Shown: positions 33,929 to 43,238, counted from the stretch's first letter. The stretch: DNA of 64,000 bases from Maliibacterium massiliense (GCF_900604345.1 NZ_LR026983.1:124001-188000), one strand, 5' to 3'. Notes: generated by a model from the sequence alone, not told the origin. Numbers and translations are program-made.

Positions 33929-34411
33929 TTATCGCAGCGGCAGGATGGCGGGCACACAGCGCCCTTTTTCCAGCTCCAAAATGGCGCAGGATGGGGCGCT
34001 CCCCTGGCGCGGCAGGGCGGGGCTGCCCGGGTTGATGAGCAGCACGCGGCCCTGCATGGTGATATCCGGCACGTGCGTGTGCCCGTAGAACGCGACGCGC
34101 GCGCCCTTCTCACGGGCAAGGCCCAGCAGCTGCGCCGTTCCCCAGCGCACGCCCTGCGCGTTGCCGTGCACCGCCAGCATTGTCATGCCCGCGCATGTAA
34201 ACACCGCCTCGGCAGGCGCGCTTGCCCCCGAATCGCAGTTGCCGCGCACCTGTACATAGGGTATCTCCTGCCCCAGCATTTCATGCAGGCACCTGCCGTC
34301 GGCTACGCAGTCGCCCAGATGCACCAGCATGTCCACCTGCCCCGCGCGCGCAAGCGCCGCGTCGGCGGATGCCTGCATGTGATGCGTATCGCTGATCACC
34401 AGTATGCGCAT
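33929..34411 (-). CDS. Metallophosphoesterase, YfcE/YsnB family
   Basis: 160-residue calcineurin-like phosphodiesterase. Metal-binding motifs in order: I-S-D-T-H (residues 6-10), H-L-G-D-C near 32, V-R-G-N-C-D near 56, H-G-N near 78, and F-Y-G-H-T-H-V near 107. The substrate is not known; family members hydrolyse phosphodiester model compounds and need Mn. It follows rdgB by two bases, and the gerM-rph-rdgB-phosphoesterase order is the same as gerM-rph-ysnA-ysnB in Bacillus. Confidence 0.88.
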   Translation of the reverse strand: MRILVISDTHHMQASADAALARAGQVDMLVHLGDCVADGRCLHEMLGQEIPYVQVRGNCDSGASAPAEAVFTCAGMTMLAVHGNAQGVRWGTAQLLGLAREKGARVAFYGHTHVPDITMQGRVLLINPGSPALPRQGSAPSCAILELEKGRCVPAILPLR

Positions 34412-34413
34412 GC

Positions 34414-35022
34414 CTATCGCCCCGCCTCCTCGCGTTGGAGCGCCTGCAGCATTTTGGCAAGCGCGATCGCCCGGTGACTGATAGCGTTTTTATGTTCCGG
34501 CGCAAGCTCGGCAAAGGTCACGTCCCGATCGGGCAGCAAAAACACCGGATCGTACCCGAAGCCGTTTTCCCCGCGCGGGGCGCGCGCAATGCGCCCGGGG
34601 CAGCGGCCCTCTACCACCAGCGTGGGCAGGCCGGGGCGCGCAAGGGCGATGGCGCTTGCAAAATACGCGCCGCGCGCGGCGTCAGGCACGTCGCGCAGGG
34701 CAGCGAGCAGCTTTTGCGTATTGGCGGCGTCATTGCCGTGCTCCCCCGCGTAGCGCGCGGAGTACACTCCCGGCGCGCCGCCCAGCGCATCGACGCACAG
34801 GCCCGAATCATCCGCAACCGCCGCGCACTGAAGCAGTGATGCGATGGCCTCCGCCTTTTTAACGGCGTTTTCCTGGAACGTGGTGCCGTCCTCCTCCACC
34901 TCCAGATGCACGCCCGCCGCGCTTTGGGACAGAATTTCCGCAAAGTACGGGGCCAGGATGGCCTCCATCTCCCGTATCTTGCCTTTATTATTGGAAGCTA
35001 CGATCAGTCGTCTCGTGTTCAT
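34414..35022 (-). CDS. rdgB: XTP/dITP diphosphatase (RdgB/HAM1)
   Basis: Hydrolyses ITP, dITP and XTP to monophosphates, keeping deaminated purines out of nucleic acids. N-terminal L-I-V-A-S-N-N-K-G-K-I-R-E-M, catalytic D-D-S-G-L-C-V-D-A-L, P-G-V-Y-S-A-R-Y-A-G, and C-terminal G-F-G-Y-D-P-V-F-L and S-H-R-A. The ATG at 35022 overlaps the rph stop as ATGA, so the pair is translationally coupled. 202 residues. Confidence 0.94.
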   Translation of the reverse strand: MNTRRLIVASNNKGKIREMEAILAPYFAEILSQSAAGVHLEVEEDGTTFQENAVKKAEAIASLLQCAAVADDSGLCVDALGGAPGVYSARYAGEHGNDAANTQKLLAALRDVPDAARGAYFASAIALARPGLPTLVVEGRCPGRIARAPRGENGFGYDPVFLLPDRDVTFAELAPEHKNAISHRAIALAKMLQALQREEAGR

Positions 35023-35768
35023 AATGCCATGCTGCGGCTGATGCGCGCCCACGCCTCGCCCAGCGCCTCCTTTTGCTTTTCCATGATCTCCTTAAGGATG
35101 GCATCCTGCGCCATATCCAGGATGCTTTCCAGCTGCTGGCGCGTATAGGGCGCGTGCTCAGCGGTGCCCTGCACCTCGATGAGCGCGCCGGTATCGTCCA
35201 TCACGATGTTAATATCCGCATCGGCAATGGAATCCTCCGCGTAGCAGAGGTCCACCATCATCTCCCCCTGCACGATGCCCGCCGAGATTGCCGCCACGAT
35301 GTGACGCATGGGCGGGGTGACGATCAGCTCGCGTTCCACCAGCTTGTCCACCGCCAGGGCCGCGGCGACAAACCCGCCCGTGATCGCCGCGGTGCGGGTG
35401 CCGCCGTCTGCCTGGATGACGTCGCAGTCAATGGTGAGTGTGCGCTCGCCCAGCGCCTTGAGATCCATGGCGGCGCGCAGCGAGCGGCCGATCAGCCGCT
35501 GAATCTCCACCGAGCGGCCGTCCACCCCCTTGCGCCCGTCGCGCATCTTGCGCTGGGGCGTGGAGGCGGGCAGCATGGCGTATTCCGCCGTGAGCCAGCC
35601 CTGGCCGGTGCCCTGCAGAAAGGAGGGCACCCGGTCCTCCAGCATGGCGGTGCAGATCAGGCGGGTTTTGCCGAAGCAGACCAGCACCGAGCCGTGGGCG
35701 GTCTCGATGAAGTTGGGAATCATGTCAATGGGGCGCACCTGCGCCGGCTGGCGATCGTCAATACGCAA
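35019..35768 (-). CDS. rph: Ribonuclease PH
   Basis: Phosphorolytic 3'-5' exoribonuclease that trims tRNA precursors. Conserved segments: A-E-Y-A-M-L-P-A-S-T-P-Q-R, I-Q-R-L-I-G-R-S-L-R, D-C-D-V-I-Q-A-D-G-G-T-R-T-A, and D-L-C-Y-A-E-D-S-x-A-D-A-D-I-N. 249 residues. The TTG start (35768) lies nine bases after AAAGGAG. Overlaps rdgB. Confidence 0.95.
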   Translation of the reverse strand: MRIDDRQPAQVRPIDMIPNFIETAHGSVLVCFGKTRLICTAMLEDRVPSFLQGTGQGWLTAEYAMLPASTPQRKMRDGRKGVDGRSVEIQRLIGRSLRAAMDLKALGERTLTIDCDVIQADGGTRTAAITGGFVAAALAVDKLVERELIVTPPMRHIVAAISAGIVQGEMMVDLCYAEDSIADADINIVMDDTGALIEVQGTAEHAPYTRQQLESILDMAQDAILKEIMEKQKEALGEAWARISRSMAL

Positions 35769-35848
35769 GATATTCTTCTCCTTTTATATCTGCGTCGCAT
35801 CAGCCGGCGCAGGCCGTCTCTCTGCACAGCCCCGGTTGCTGCGGCGCG

Positions 35849-36883
35849 TTATTTGCGGACATCCTCCAGCGGTTCGATGTCCGGCAGCGGTTCCTGATCC
35901 AGAATGGATTTAACGCCGAAGCGGTCCTCGGCGCGGTTGAGGAAGGTGGGCAGGCTCTCGCCCATGACGTCCTCGCCCAAGGGGTTGCCCTCCACCTGCA
36001 GCACCACGTCTAGGCAGTCGTCAAACTGCATACAGGTCCAGATGATGGCCTGCGCGCTGTTTTTCACCTCACCCCGCGTGCGGTTTTGGGTAAACGCGCC
36101 CGATAGGTTGATCACGGCCGTGTCCCCGTCCAGCTCCGCGCCCAGCACCTTGCAGTCCTGCGGCAGCACCGCCTTGAGCGAGGCGGTATCCAGCGGCCCG
36201 CGCTTGAGCTCGTTCATCGCGCTTTTGAGCGAGGGCGTGCCCGCAACCATGCGGGTGACCGGCACAATCATATTGCCGGTGGTATCGCTGAAATACACCT
36301 GCATGCGCGCGGTATTGGTGCCGGCGGACACCGCCTGTTCCATGCTCTCCAGGTTGACGTCCACGCTGGTGATGGGATCCCCCACCGGCGTGCCGTTGGG
36401 CAGCATGGCCACGTGCTGTTTATCCACCGTAAACTGTACCACTTCCACATTCGGCATGGCAAGCAGGGTGCTAGCCACCGAATCGACCATGGTCCGCTCC
36501 GCGATCGCGTCGCTGCACTGGGCGCCCGTCAAATCCACCTTGGCAATGCCGCCCGCCACCGCCACGCCCACCTGGGTGTTCTCCGGCAGCGTCGTGGTCA
36601 CGCCCAGTGTGCTTGCATCAGCCATGTTTTCCGCGTTTGAGACCAGCTTGGAGAGCGCCTCCTGCGCGATGTCGCCGTCCCAAGCGAGCTTACGCGCGAT
36701 GGGCACCAGCAGGTTATCGCCCAGCTTGTAGTAGATCGATACATCCCGCATCTCGGCGTTGCGCTCGGCCACCGTGGGGATTTCCTCCTGCGGCGACTCC
36801 GTTTTGGGCACCCCCGCCTTGCAGCCCGCCATACACACGACAGCCAACGCCAGCGGCAGAATGCCACACCATTTCTTCGACAT
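35849..36883 (-). CDS. gerM: GerM-type lipoprotein with two GerMN domains
   Basis: Predicted lipoprotein: basic start, hydrophobic helix, lipobox-like V-C-M-A-G-C with lipidation at Cys21. Two GerMN repeats follow (about 45-190 and 195-325), each with a V-D-L-T-G or I-N-L-S-G-A-F strand and a conserved F-T-V-D-K/Q-V-E-G element. In Bacillus GerM joins SpoIIIA-Q complex assembly across the forespore membranes and is needed for normal germination. It lies 80 bases upstream of rph, the same synteny as in Bacillus. 344 residues. Confidence 0.88.
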   Translation of the reverse strand: MSKKWCGILPLALAVVCMAGCKAGVPKTESPQEEIPTVAERNAEMRDVSIYYKLGDNLLVPIARKLAWDGDIAQEALSKLVSNAENMADASTLGVTTTLPENTQVGVAVAGGIAKVDLTGAQCSDAIAERTMVDSVASTLLAMPNVEVVQFTVDKQHVAMLPNGTPVGDPITSVDVNLESMEQAVSAGTNTARMQVYFSDTTGNMIVPVTRMVAGTPSLKSAMNELKRGPLDTASLKAVLPQDCKVLGAELDGDTAVINLSGAFTQNRTRGEVKNSAQAIIWTCMQFDDCLDVVLQVEGNPLGEDVMGESLPTFLNRAEDRFGVKSILDQEPLPDIEPLEDVRK

Positions 36884-37031
36884 ACTCTTCCCCCTCTTTT
36901 CGCAAAAGACACGAACTTTGCGTGTTTTCGTTGTCGCTTCATTCTATGTCCTGAAAAAAGGGAGTATGTGCCTCCATTGTATCATATCCGCGCCAGGGCG
37001 CATCGGATTTTTCTACATTTGCCCTGCCCCT

Positions 37032-37060
37032 TTGTGCTATGCGGCGCTTTCGCGTATAAT
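37032..37060 (+). promoter_or_regulatory. Promoter of rqcH
   Basis: TTGTGC (37032-37037), 17 bases, consensus TATAAT (37055-37060), 34 bases before the ATG. Confidence 0.75.
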
Positions 37061-37093
37061 AGAGGCATTGTATGTGAGAAACGAGGGATTGCT

Positions 37094-38872
37094 ATGCCAC
37101 TTGACGGCGTGATGCTGCGCGCGGTGACGCAGGAGCTTGCCGGCTCCCTGCCCGAGCTGCGCATCGACCGGGTGCTGCAGCCGGAAAAAGACGAGATCGA
37201 CCTGGTGCTGCGCGGATTTGGCGTGACAAGGCGCCTGGTGCTCTGCGCACACCCGCAGTACGCGCGCATTCATTATTCCGATATCGCCAAGCAGAATCCG
37301 CCCCAGCCCCCCATGTTCTGTATGCTGCTGCGCAAACATCTGCAGTCCAGCCGCGTGACAAGCGTGTGCCAGCAGGGGCTCGACCGTGTCGTGACCATGG
37401 AGCTGGAGGGCTACACCGAGCTGGGCGAAAAGACCACCCGCCGTCTGGTCATAGAGATCATGGGACGGCATTCCAACATTATATTGGTCGACGCGCAGGG
37501 AATGGTCATCGACGCGGTCAAACGCGTGGGCGCCTCCCTTTCGCGCGCGCGCCAGATCCTGCCCGGCCTGGCCTATCAGGCGCCGCCGGGCGATCCCCGC
37601 CCCAATCCCTGCGAGATGGACGAGGATGCCTTCGTGGCGCTGCTTCAATCCTGCGCCTCCCTGCGCTTGGAAAAACTGCTCACGAGCCGCCTGCAAGGCG
37701 TCTCGCCCGTCACGGCGCGGGAGATCCTGCTGCAGGCAGGCATCACCGACGGCGACAGCGTTGCCGGCGCATTGGACGATGCGCGCCGCGCGGCCCTGCT
37801 ACAGGCGCTTACGCGCTTTTTTGGGCGGGTGCGCGCCGGCGGCTTTGCCCCTGAAGTGCGCTACGACGCATCCGGCAGCCCGCGCGACGTGCACCCCTTT
37901 CCCTATTTAATCGACGCCGCCTGCCAGAGCCGCGTCTTTGCACAGCCCAGCGCGGCGGTGGAGGCATTCTTTCAGGAGCGGGACCACAGCGTGCGCATGC
38001 AGCAAAAGAGCGCCAGCCTGCACCACCTACTGCGCACCCAGCTGGAGCGTGGCGAGAAAAAGCTCGCGCTGCAGGTGCAGGAGCTGGCCGACGCGCAGGC
38101 GGGCGACGTCTACCGGATACAGGGCGAGCTGCTGAGCGCCTCCCTGCACGAGGTGCCCAAGGGGGCAAGCGAGGCACGCGTCATCGACTACACCGATCCC
38201 GCGATGAAGCGCGTATCGATCGCGCTGGACCCCGCACTCTCCCCCGCGCAGAACGTGCAGAAGCTCTTTAAGCGCTATACCAAGGCGCGCTCTGCCTGCG
38301 CCACGCTCGAGCAACACATCGAGCGCACCCGCAAAGACATCGCTTACCTGCAGGAGCAGCTCTACAACCTGGAGCAGTGCACCGACGTCTTTGAGCTGGA
38401 GGAGGTCCGCCGCGAGCTTGCCGAGGCGGGCGTCGTCAAGCGCGTCTCCCTGCGCAAAAGCCGGGGCAAGGCGCCCAAACCCTCCCAGCCCGAGCGCTTT
38501 CTTTCCACCACGGGCTTTCCCATTCTGGTGGGCAAAAACAACGCCCAAAATGACCGCATCACGCGCGCGGCGGAAGGGGATGACCTCTGGCTGCACGTCA
38601 AGGATCGCCCCGGCTCCCACGTGATCGTCAAGACGGGCGCGCGGCAGGTGGACGCAGACACCCTGCAGCAGGCGGCAATCCTGGCCGCATACTACAGCAC
38701 CGCGCGCGCAAGCGCAAACGTGCCTGTGGATTACACCCTGCGCCGCTACGTCAAAAAGCCGGGCGGCGCCGCACCCGGGTATGTGATCTACACCCACCAG
38801 AAGACCTGCGTGGCCACGCCCGACGCCGCGCTGTGCAGCGCCCTGCGCGTCACGGAGGATGTGCAGGCGTGA
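37094..38872 (+). CDS. rqcH: RqcH / fibronectin-binding-like NFACT protein
   Basis: Ribosome quality-control factor that recruits tRNA-Ala to stalled 50S subunits and adds C-terminal alanine tails to nascent chains. NFACT-N domain holds the functional D97-R98 pair, at the same numbers as in Bacillus RqcH. A helix-hairpin-helix region (about 180-240), a coiled coil (about 290-450) and the NFACT-R domain with T-G-F-P-I-L-V-G-K-N-N-x-Q-N-D and L-W-L-H-V-K-D-x-P-G-S-H-V follow. The ATG at 37094 comes after CGAGGG; 592 residues. Single gene with its own promoter and terminator. Confidence 0.93.
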   Translation: MPLDGVMLRAVTQELAGSLPELRIDRVLQPEKDEIDLVLRGFGVTRRLVLCAHPQYARIHYSDIAKQNPPQPPMFCMLLRKHLQSSRVTSVCQQGLDRVVTMELEGYTELGEKTTRRLVIEIMGRHSNIILVDAQGMVIDAVKRVGASLSRARQILPGLAYQAPPGDPRPNPCEMDEDAFVALLQSCASLRLEKLLTSRLQGVSPVTAREILLQAGITDGDSVAGALDDARRAALLQALTRFFGRVRAGGFAPEVRYDASGSPRDVHPFPYLIDAACQSRVFAQPSAAVEAFFQERDHSVRMQQKSASLHHLLRTQLERGEKKLALQVQELADAQAGDVYRIQGELLSASLHEVPKGASEARVIDYTDPAMKRVSIALDPALSPAQNVQKLFKRYTKARSACATLEQHIERTRKDIAYLQEQLYNLEQCTDVFELEEVRRELAEAGVVKRVSLRKSRGKAPKPSQPERFLSTTGFPILVGKNNAQNDRITRAAEGDDLWLHVKDRPGSHVIVKTGARQVDADTLQQAAILAAYYSTARASANVPVDYTLRRYVKKPGGAAPGYVIYTHQKTCVATPDAALCSALRVTEDVQA

Positions 38873-38897
38873 CGCGCCCACTTTCCATCGCAAGCGG

Positions 38898-38933
38898 ACA
38901 TCCGCGCCAAATGCCTTGGCGCGGATGTTTTTT
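38898..38933 (+). terminator. Terminator after rqcH
   Basis: ACATCCGCGCCAA/TTGGCGCGGATGT perfect 13-bp stem, five-base loop, TTTTTT. Confidence 0.92.
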
Positions 38934-38968
38934 CGCCCGCGCTGCACTTTTGCCCATCTGGCATCAGA

Positions 38969-39019
38969 TTGACAACCCCACACCATTTTCTATATAATAT
39001 ATATAGTATATGTTATATA
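38969..39019 (+). promoter_or_regulatory. Promoter and AT-rich operator of marR-ftsH
   Basis: Perfect TTGACA (38969-38974), an 18-base spacer, perfect TATAAT (38993-38998). TATATAA (38991-38997) and TTATATA (39013-39019) form an inverted repeat 15 bases apart that overlaps the -10 and the transcript start: a likely MarR operator. Confidence 0.72.
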
Positions 39020-39041
39020 ATCTCTGCCCTGGAGGTGGAAC

Positions 39042-39497
39042 ATGGATATTATCCTGTTTAAGCGCCGCTCCCTGGAGCTGATGCGCAGCCTGCGCCGCAA
39101 GACAAACGCCGCCCTGCGCGCGCTCTACGAGCCCTATGGGCTGACCGCCATGCAGGCCATGCTGCTGCTGCACCTGGCGCAGAGCGGCCCGCAGAACATC
39201 GGCGATCTGGGCAAAACCATGGACATGGCCAGTGGCAATATGTCCAGCCTGTGCAAGCGCCTGGAGCGCGACGGGTACCTGCGGCGCGAGCGGGACAGTA
39301 GCGACGAGCGCATCGTCCGCGCCATCGCCACGCAAAAGACGCTGGATATCTTTGGCAGCATCGACCAGACGCTGCACGCGCGCTTTGCCGCCCTGGCCGA
39401 GACGCTCAGCGAGGAAGACCTGCAGTGCATCATCGACGGCATCACCAAGCTGGATATGCTGCTGGACAGGCTTCCCCTTACAGATGGAAAGGAGTAG
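39042..39497 (+). CDS. MarR-family regulator preceding ftsH
   Basis: 151 residues. The winged helix shows N-I-G-D-L-G-K-T-M-D-M-A-S-G-N-M-S-S-L-C-type recognition helix, then L-E-R-D-G-Y-L-R-R-E-R and the wing D-S-S-D-E-R-I-V. GGAGG lies seven bases before the ATG. It ends nine bases before ftsH and shares its promoter, whose inverted repeat it probably binds. The effector is unknown. Confidence 0.88.
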   Translation: MDIILFKRRSLELMRSLRRKTNAALRALYEPYGLTAMQAMLLLHLAQSGPQNIGDLGKTMDMASGNMSSLCKRLERDGYLRRERDSSDERIVRAIATQKTLDIFGSIDQTLHARFAALAETLSEEDLQCIIDGITKLDMLLDRLPLTDGKE

Positions 39498-39506
39498 CCG
39501 TCCCCC

Positions 39507-41348
39507 ATGAAGGAAGAAAAAAACCATAAAAAGCCGTTTATCTACTACTATGTGCTGGTGCTGCTGGTGGTCATGCTCTTCAATGCGCTGGTTATGCCGT
39601 TGTTTAATCGCATGCGCGTCAAGGAAGTGGACTACAGCACGTTTTTGACCATGGTTGAGGAGGGCAAGGTCGCCCAGGTGGAGGAACAGGAGACCAAGCT
39701 GGCTTTCACCGCGTCAGACACCGATGACAAAACCATCTACATCACCGGCCTGATGAACGATCCTGAAAGGGTGACCCGTCTGCGCGAGGCGGGCGTCTCG
39801 TTCGGCAGGGTGATCCCGCAGGAGAACTCCCCGCTGCTGAACTTTTTGTTGACGTGGATACTGCCCGTTGCCCTGCTGGCGTTTTTAGGCAATCTGTTCA
39901 TTAAAAACATGCAAAAGCACATGGGCGGAAGCAATGCCATGACCTTTGGCAAGAGCAACGCCAAAGTATACGTATCGGCGCAGACAGGAAAAACCTTTGC
40001 GGACGTAGCGGGGCAGGACGAAGCCAAGGAAGCGCTTACGGAGATTGTAGACTTTTTGCATAACCCCGCCCGCTACACCGCCATAGGCGCGGCCATGCCC
40101 AAGGGCGCGCTGCTTGTGGGGCCTCCAGGCACCGGCAAAACCTTGCTCGCCCAGGCCGTTGCGGGCGAGGCGCAAGTGCCTTTCTTCTCCATCTCCGGCT
40201 CGGAGTTTATCGAGATGTTCGTGGGCATGGGCGCGGCGCGCGTGCGTGACCTCTTCAAGCAGGCGCAGGAAAAAGCGCCCTGCATCGTGTTCATCGATGA
40301 GATCGACGCCATCGGCAAAAAGCGCGACACCACCGGCATGGGAGGCAACGACGAGCGCGAGCAGACGCTTAACCAGCTGCTCACCGAGATGGACGGCTTT
40401 GATTCCAGCAAGGGCGTCATTATCCTTGCGGCCACCAACCGGCCCGAAATGCTGGACCCCGCGCTGCTGCGCCCCGGCCGCTTTGACCGGCGCATCCCTG
40501 TGGAGCTGCCCGATCTGCCCGGCCGAGAGGCCATCCTTCAGGTGCACGCCCGCCGCGTCAAGACCGCGCCGAATATCGATTACAACGCCATTGCGCGCGC
40601 CACCAGCGGCGCTTCAGGCGCGGAGCTGGCCAACATCGTCAACGAGGCCGCGCTTCTGGCAGTCAAAAACAACCGTGACACCGTGCTGCAGGAGGATCTT
40701 GAGGAATCCGTTGAGACGGTCATCGCAGGCTACCAGCGCAAGGGCGCGGTGATCTCCGCAAAGGAAAAGCGCGTCATCGCCTACCACGAGATCGGTCACG
40801 CGCTTGTCGCCGCCATGCAGAAGCACGCCGCGCCCGTACACAAAATCACCATCGTTCCGCGCACCTCTGGCGCGCTTGGATACACGATGCAGGTCGCCCA
40901 AGAGGAATCCGTGCTGCTCTCCAAACAGGAGGCCTTTGATAAGATCGCCACCTTCACCGGCGGCCGCGCGGCCGAGGAGATCGTCTTTGGCACCTGTACC
41001 TCGGGCGCGTCCAATGACATTGAGCAGGCCACCAAGCTGGCGCGCGCCATGGTCACCCGCCTGGGCATGAGCGAAGATTTCGACATGATGGCGCTGGAGA
41101 CCACCAGCGGCGCCTACATGGGCGGCGACGCCTCGCTTACTTGCTCTGCTGACACCGCAGCGAAGATTGACGCCGAGGTTCTGCGTCTCATCCGCCGCGC
41201 ACACGAAAAAGCCGCCGCCATCCTCCAGGACCATCTTGACGTGCTGCACCAGCTGGCTGCCTATCTGCTGGAAAAGGAGACCATCACCGGCGAGGAATTC
41301 ATGGCTATCCTTCGCGCGCATGAGGAGGCTGCCCCTGCGCAGGCGTGA
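39507..41348 (+). CDS. ftsH: ATP-dependent zinc metalloprotease FtsH
   Basis: Membrane AAA+ protease that degrades misplaced membrane proteins and regulators. Two membrane helices (about 11-32 and 113-133) flank a short extracytoplasmic domain. The AAA domain has Walker A G-P-P-G-T-G-K-T at 205-212, Walker [12 protein letters not shown], pore loop F-V-G-M-G, and [23 protein letters not shown]. The protease has H427-E-I-G-H431 and the third ligand region S-G-A-S-N-D-I. 613 residues, no truncation. Unusually it is the second gene of a MarR-led operon rather than downstream of tilS/hpt. Confidence 0.95.
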   Translation: MKEEKNHKKPFIYYYVLVLLVVMLFNALVMPLFNRMRVKEVDYSTFLTMVEEGKVAQVEEQETKLAFTASDTDDKTIYITGLMNDPERVTRLREAGVSFGRVIPQENSPLLNFLLTWILPVALLAFLGNLFIKNMQKHMGGSNAMTFGKSNAKVYVSAQTGKTFADVAGQDEAKEALTEIVDFLHNPARYTAIGAAMPKGALLVGPPGTGKTLLAQAVAGEAQVPFFSISGSEFIEMFVGMGAARVRDLFKQAQEKAPCIVFIDEIDAIGKKRDTTGMGGNDEREQTLNQLLTEMDGFDSSKGVIILAATNRPEMLDPALLRPGRFDRRIPVELPDLPGREAILQVHARRVKTAPNIDYNAIARATSGASGAELANIVNEAALLAVKNNRDTVLQEDLEESVETVIAGYQRKGAVISAKEKRVIAYHEIGHALVAAMQKHAAPVHKITIVPRTSGALGYTMQVAQEESVLLSKQEAFDKIATFTGGRAAEEIVFGTCTSGASNDIEQATKLARAMVTRLGMSEDFDMMALETTSGAYMGGDASLTCSADTAAKIDAEVLRLIRRAHEKAAAILQDHLDVLHQLAAYLLEKETITGEEFMAILRAHEEAAPAQA

Positions 41349-41406
41349 TGGGGAGCATTCTCTGCATGCGTCGTCGCGCGCAGACACGCGCCCGGAAGCC
41401 CGCCGC

Positions 41407-41436
41407 TTGACAGCGTGCCCTGCGGGCATATATAAT
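41407..41436 (+). promoter_or_regulatory. Promoter of the ABC-F attenuator
   Basis: Perfect TTGACA (41407-41412), 18 bases, perfect TATAAT (41431-41436), about 265 bases before the ABC-F start codon. Confidence 0.82.
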
Positions 41437-41471
41437 CTCTGTACATCCAAGAGAGAATGGGAGGTTGACCA

Positions 41472-41492
41472 ATGCGCAATTTCACCTGCTAA
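41472..41492 (+). CDS. Leader peptide MRNFTC of the ABC-F gene
   Basis: A six-codon frame, ATG to TAA, with GGGAGG seven bases upstream, directly after the promoter. Short translated leaders are established in front of antibiotic-resistance ABC-F genes, where drug-stalled ribosomes alter folding of the following RNA. No other function is likely for so short a frame. Confidence 0.7.
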   Translation: MRNFTC

Positions 41493-41673
41493 CCAGTAAT
41501 TGAAAAGGGGCGCACATCCTTCGCCAAAAAACTGGCGTTGTTTTGTGTGTGCTGCAGGGGAAATTGCATCATAGGTCTTTATGGCGCTCCTTTTGGCGCG
41601 GGTGCTTTGAACGCCCGCGCCTATGCAAGGGGAAATGCGCGTGCAGTTTTCTGCGGCGGCATTCCCCTTTTTT
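41493..41673 (+). promoter_or_regulatory. Transcription attenuator upstream of ABC-F
   Basis: CCAGT (41493-41497), just after the leader stop, can pair with ACTGG (41531-41535), which excludes the hairpin CGCCA/TGGCG (41522-41537) followed by TTGTTTT. Next is GGCGCGGG/CCCGCGCC (near 41595-41621), then the main terminator: GGGGAAATGC (41629-41638) with GCATTCCCC (41659-41667) and a T-run to 41673. A second copy of GGGGAAAT near 41558 could compete for the same 3' arm. Consistent with ribosome-controlled antitermination. Confidence 0.72.
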
Positions 41674-41698
41674 CTTCCCGCTATGGAGGTGCCTTCCC

Positions 41699-43165
41699 AT
41701 GTCTTTAATCGATATTGCCGGTTTAACTTTTTGCTACGAGGGCAGCTACGACAACGTCTTTGAACACGTTTTTCTGCAGCTTGATACCGACTGGAAGCTG
41801 GGCTTTGTGGGCCGCAACGGGCGCGGCAAAACCACCTTCCTGCAGCTGCTTCTGGGCAAATACGCCTACCGGGGCAGCATCAGGGCGCAGGTTGCCTTTG
41901 ACTATTTTCCCTACGATGTGCCCGACATATGTGCGCGCACGCAGCAGGTGCTTAAGGGTGTCTGCCCCGACGCACCGCTGTGGACCCTGCGGCGGGAGCT
42001 TTCGCTGCTTAAGGTGCGCCAAGACGCGCTTGCGCGCCCCTTTGACACGCTCAGTCACGGCGAGCGCACCAAAGTGCTGCTGGCCGCGCTTTTCTGTAAC
42101 GAGGGCCGCTTTCTGCTCATTGACGAACCCACCAACCATCTGGATATGGCTGCGCGCGCGTTGCTGGGCGACTATCTGGCCCAAAAGAAGGGCTTTATCC
42201 TGGTATCGCACGACCGCGATCTGCTGGACCGCTGCACGGATCACACCCTCGCGCTCAACCGCGCGGATATCCAGCTGCAGCACGGCAATTTCTCCGCGTG
42301 GTGGCAAAACAAGGCGATGGCCGACGCCTTTGAGCTGGACCAGGATAAAAAGCTGCGCAGGGACATCGGTCGGCTTGCCCAGGCCTCGCGCCGCACAGCG
42401 GGTTGGTCCGCGCAGAGCGAGCGGACAAAGTTCGGCCAGGGGCCGGTGGACCGCGGTTTTATCGGGCATAAGGCCGCCAAAGTGATGAAGCGGGCCAAGG
42501 CCATCGAGGCGCGCCGGCAGCAGGAAATCGCGCAAAAAGCGACGCTGCTGAAGAATATCGAGCACGCAGACGCCCTGGCGCAGCATCCCCTGCCCCATCC
42601 CAAGGCCGTGCTGGTTCAGGCCACGGACCTGTGCATCCGCTACGAAGAGCAGCCTGTCTGCGGCCCTTTGCGCTTCACGCTGCGCCAGGGAGAGCGCCTC
42701 GCGCTGTGCGGCGGCAACGGCAGCGGCAAATCCAGCGTGCTGAAGTTACTGCTGGGCCAAAGCGTCCCCCACAGCGGCACATTGCAGTGCGCATCGGGCT
42801 GCAAAATCTCCTACGTGGCGCAGGATACCTCCTTTTTGCAGGGCACGCTGCACGCCTATGCGCAAGCGCGCGGGCTGGACGAAAGCCTGCTGCTGACCAT
42901 ATTGCGTAAGCTAGACTTTGCCCGCGTCCAGTTTGAAAAGGACATGTCCGCCTTCAGCGCCGGACAGAAGAAAAAGGTGTTGCTGGCCGCCAGCCTCAGC
43001 GAGCAGGCGCACCTTTACGTGTGGGACGAGCCTCTCAACTTTGTGGACGTCTACACCCGCATGCAGCTGGAGGACCTGCTGCTGCGCGCGCGGGCCACCC
43101 TGCTTTTTGTGGAGCATGACCGCGCGTTTGTCGATCATGTTGCCACCGGCCGCATTGAATGCTAG
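41699..43165 (+). CDS. ABC-F ribosome protection protein (Lsa/CplR-like)
   Basis: Cytoplasmic twin-ATPase without membrane domains. It starts M-S-L-I-D-I-A-G-L-T-F-C-Y-E-G-S-Y-D-N-V-F, typical of the Lsa group. First cassette: G-R-N-G-R-G-K-T-T, L-S-H-G-E-R-T-K, L-L-I-D-E-P-T-N-H-L-D. The interdomain linker (about 190-290) is long and basic, as in antibiotic-resistance ABC-F proteins. Second cassette: G-G-N-G-S-G-K-S-S, F-S-A-G-Q-K-K-K, Y-V-W-D-E-P-L-N-F-V-D. 488 residues; GGAGGT before the ATG. Predicted to dislodge lincosamides, pleuromutilins and streptogramin A from the ribosome; drug range is inferred. Confidence 0.9.
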   Translation: MSLIDIAGLTFCYEGSYDNVFEHVFLQLDTDWKLGFVGRNGRGKTTFLQLLLGKYAYRGSIRAQVAFDYFPYDVPDICARTQQVLKGVCPDAPLWTLRRELSLLKVRQDALARPFDTLSHGERTKVLLAALFCNEGRFLLIDEPTNHLDMAARALLGDYLAQKKGFILVSHDRDLLDRCTDHTLALNRADIQLQHGNFSAWWQNKAMADAFELDQDKKLRRDIGRLAQASRRTAGWSAQSERTKFGQGPVDRGFIGHKAAKVMKRAKAIEARRQQEIAQKATLLKNIEHADALAQHPLPHPKAVLVQATDLCIRYEEQPVCGPLRFTLRQGERLALCGGNGSGKSSVLKLLLGQSVPHSGTLQCASGCKISYVAQDTSFLQGTLHAYAQARGLDESLLLTILRKLDFARVQFEKDMSAFSAGQKKKVLLAASLSEQAHLYVWDEPLNFVDVYTRMQLEDLLLRARATLLFVEHDRAFVDHVATGRIEC

Positions 43166-43238
43166 CTTTTGGGCCGCGGATATACTACAATGTGTATTGT
43201 TTGCAAGTACACGTATGCATTAAAGGAGATTTGCCCAC

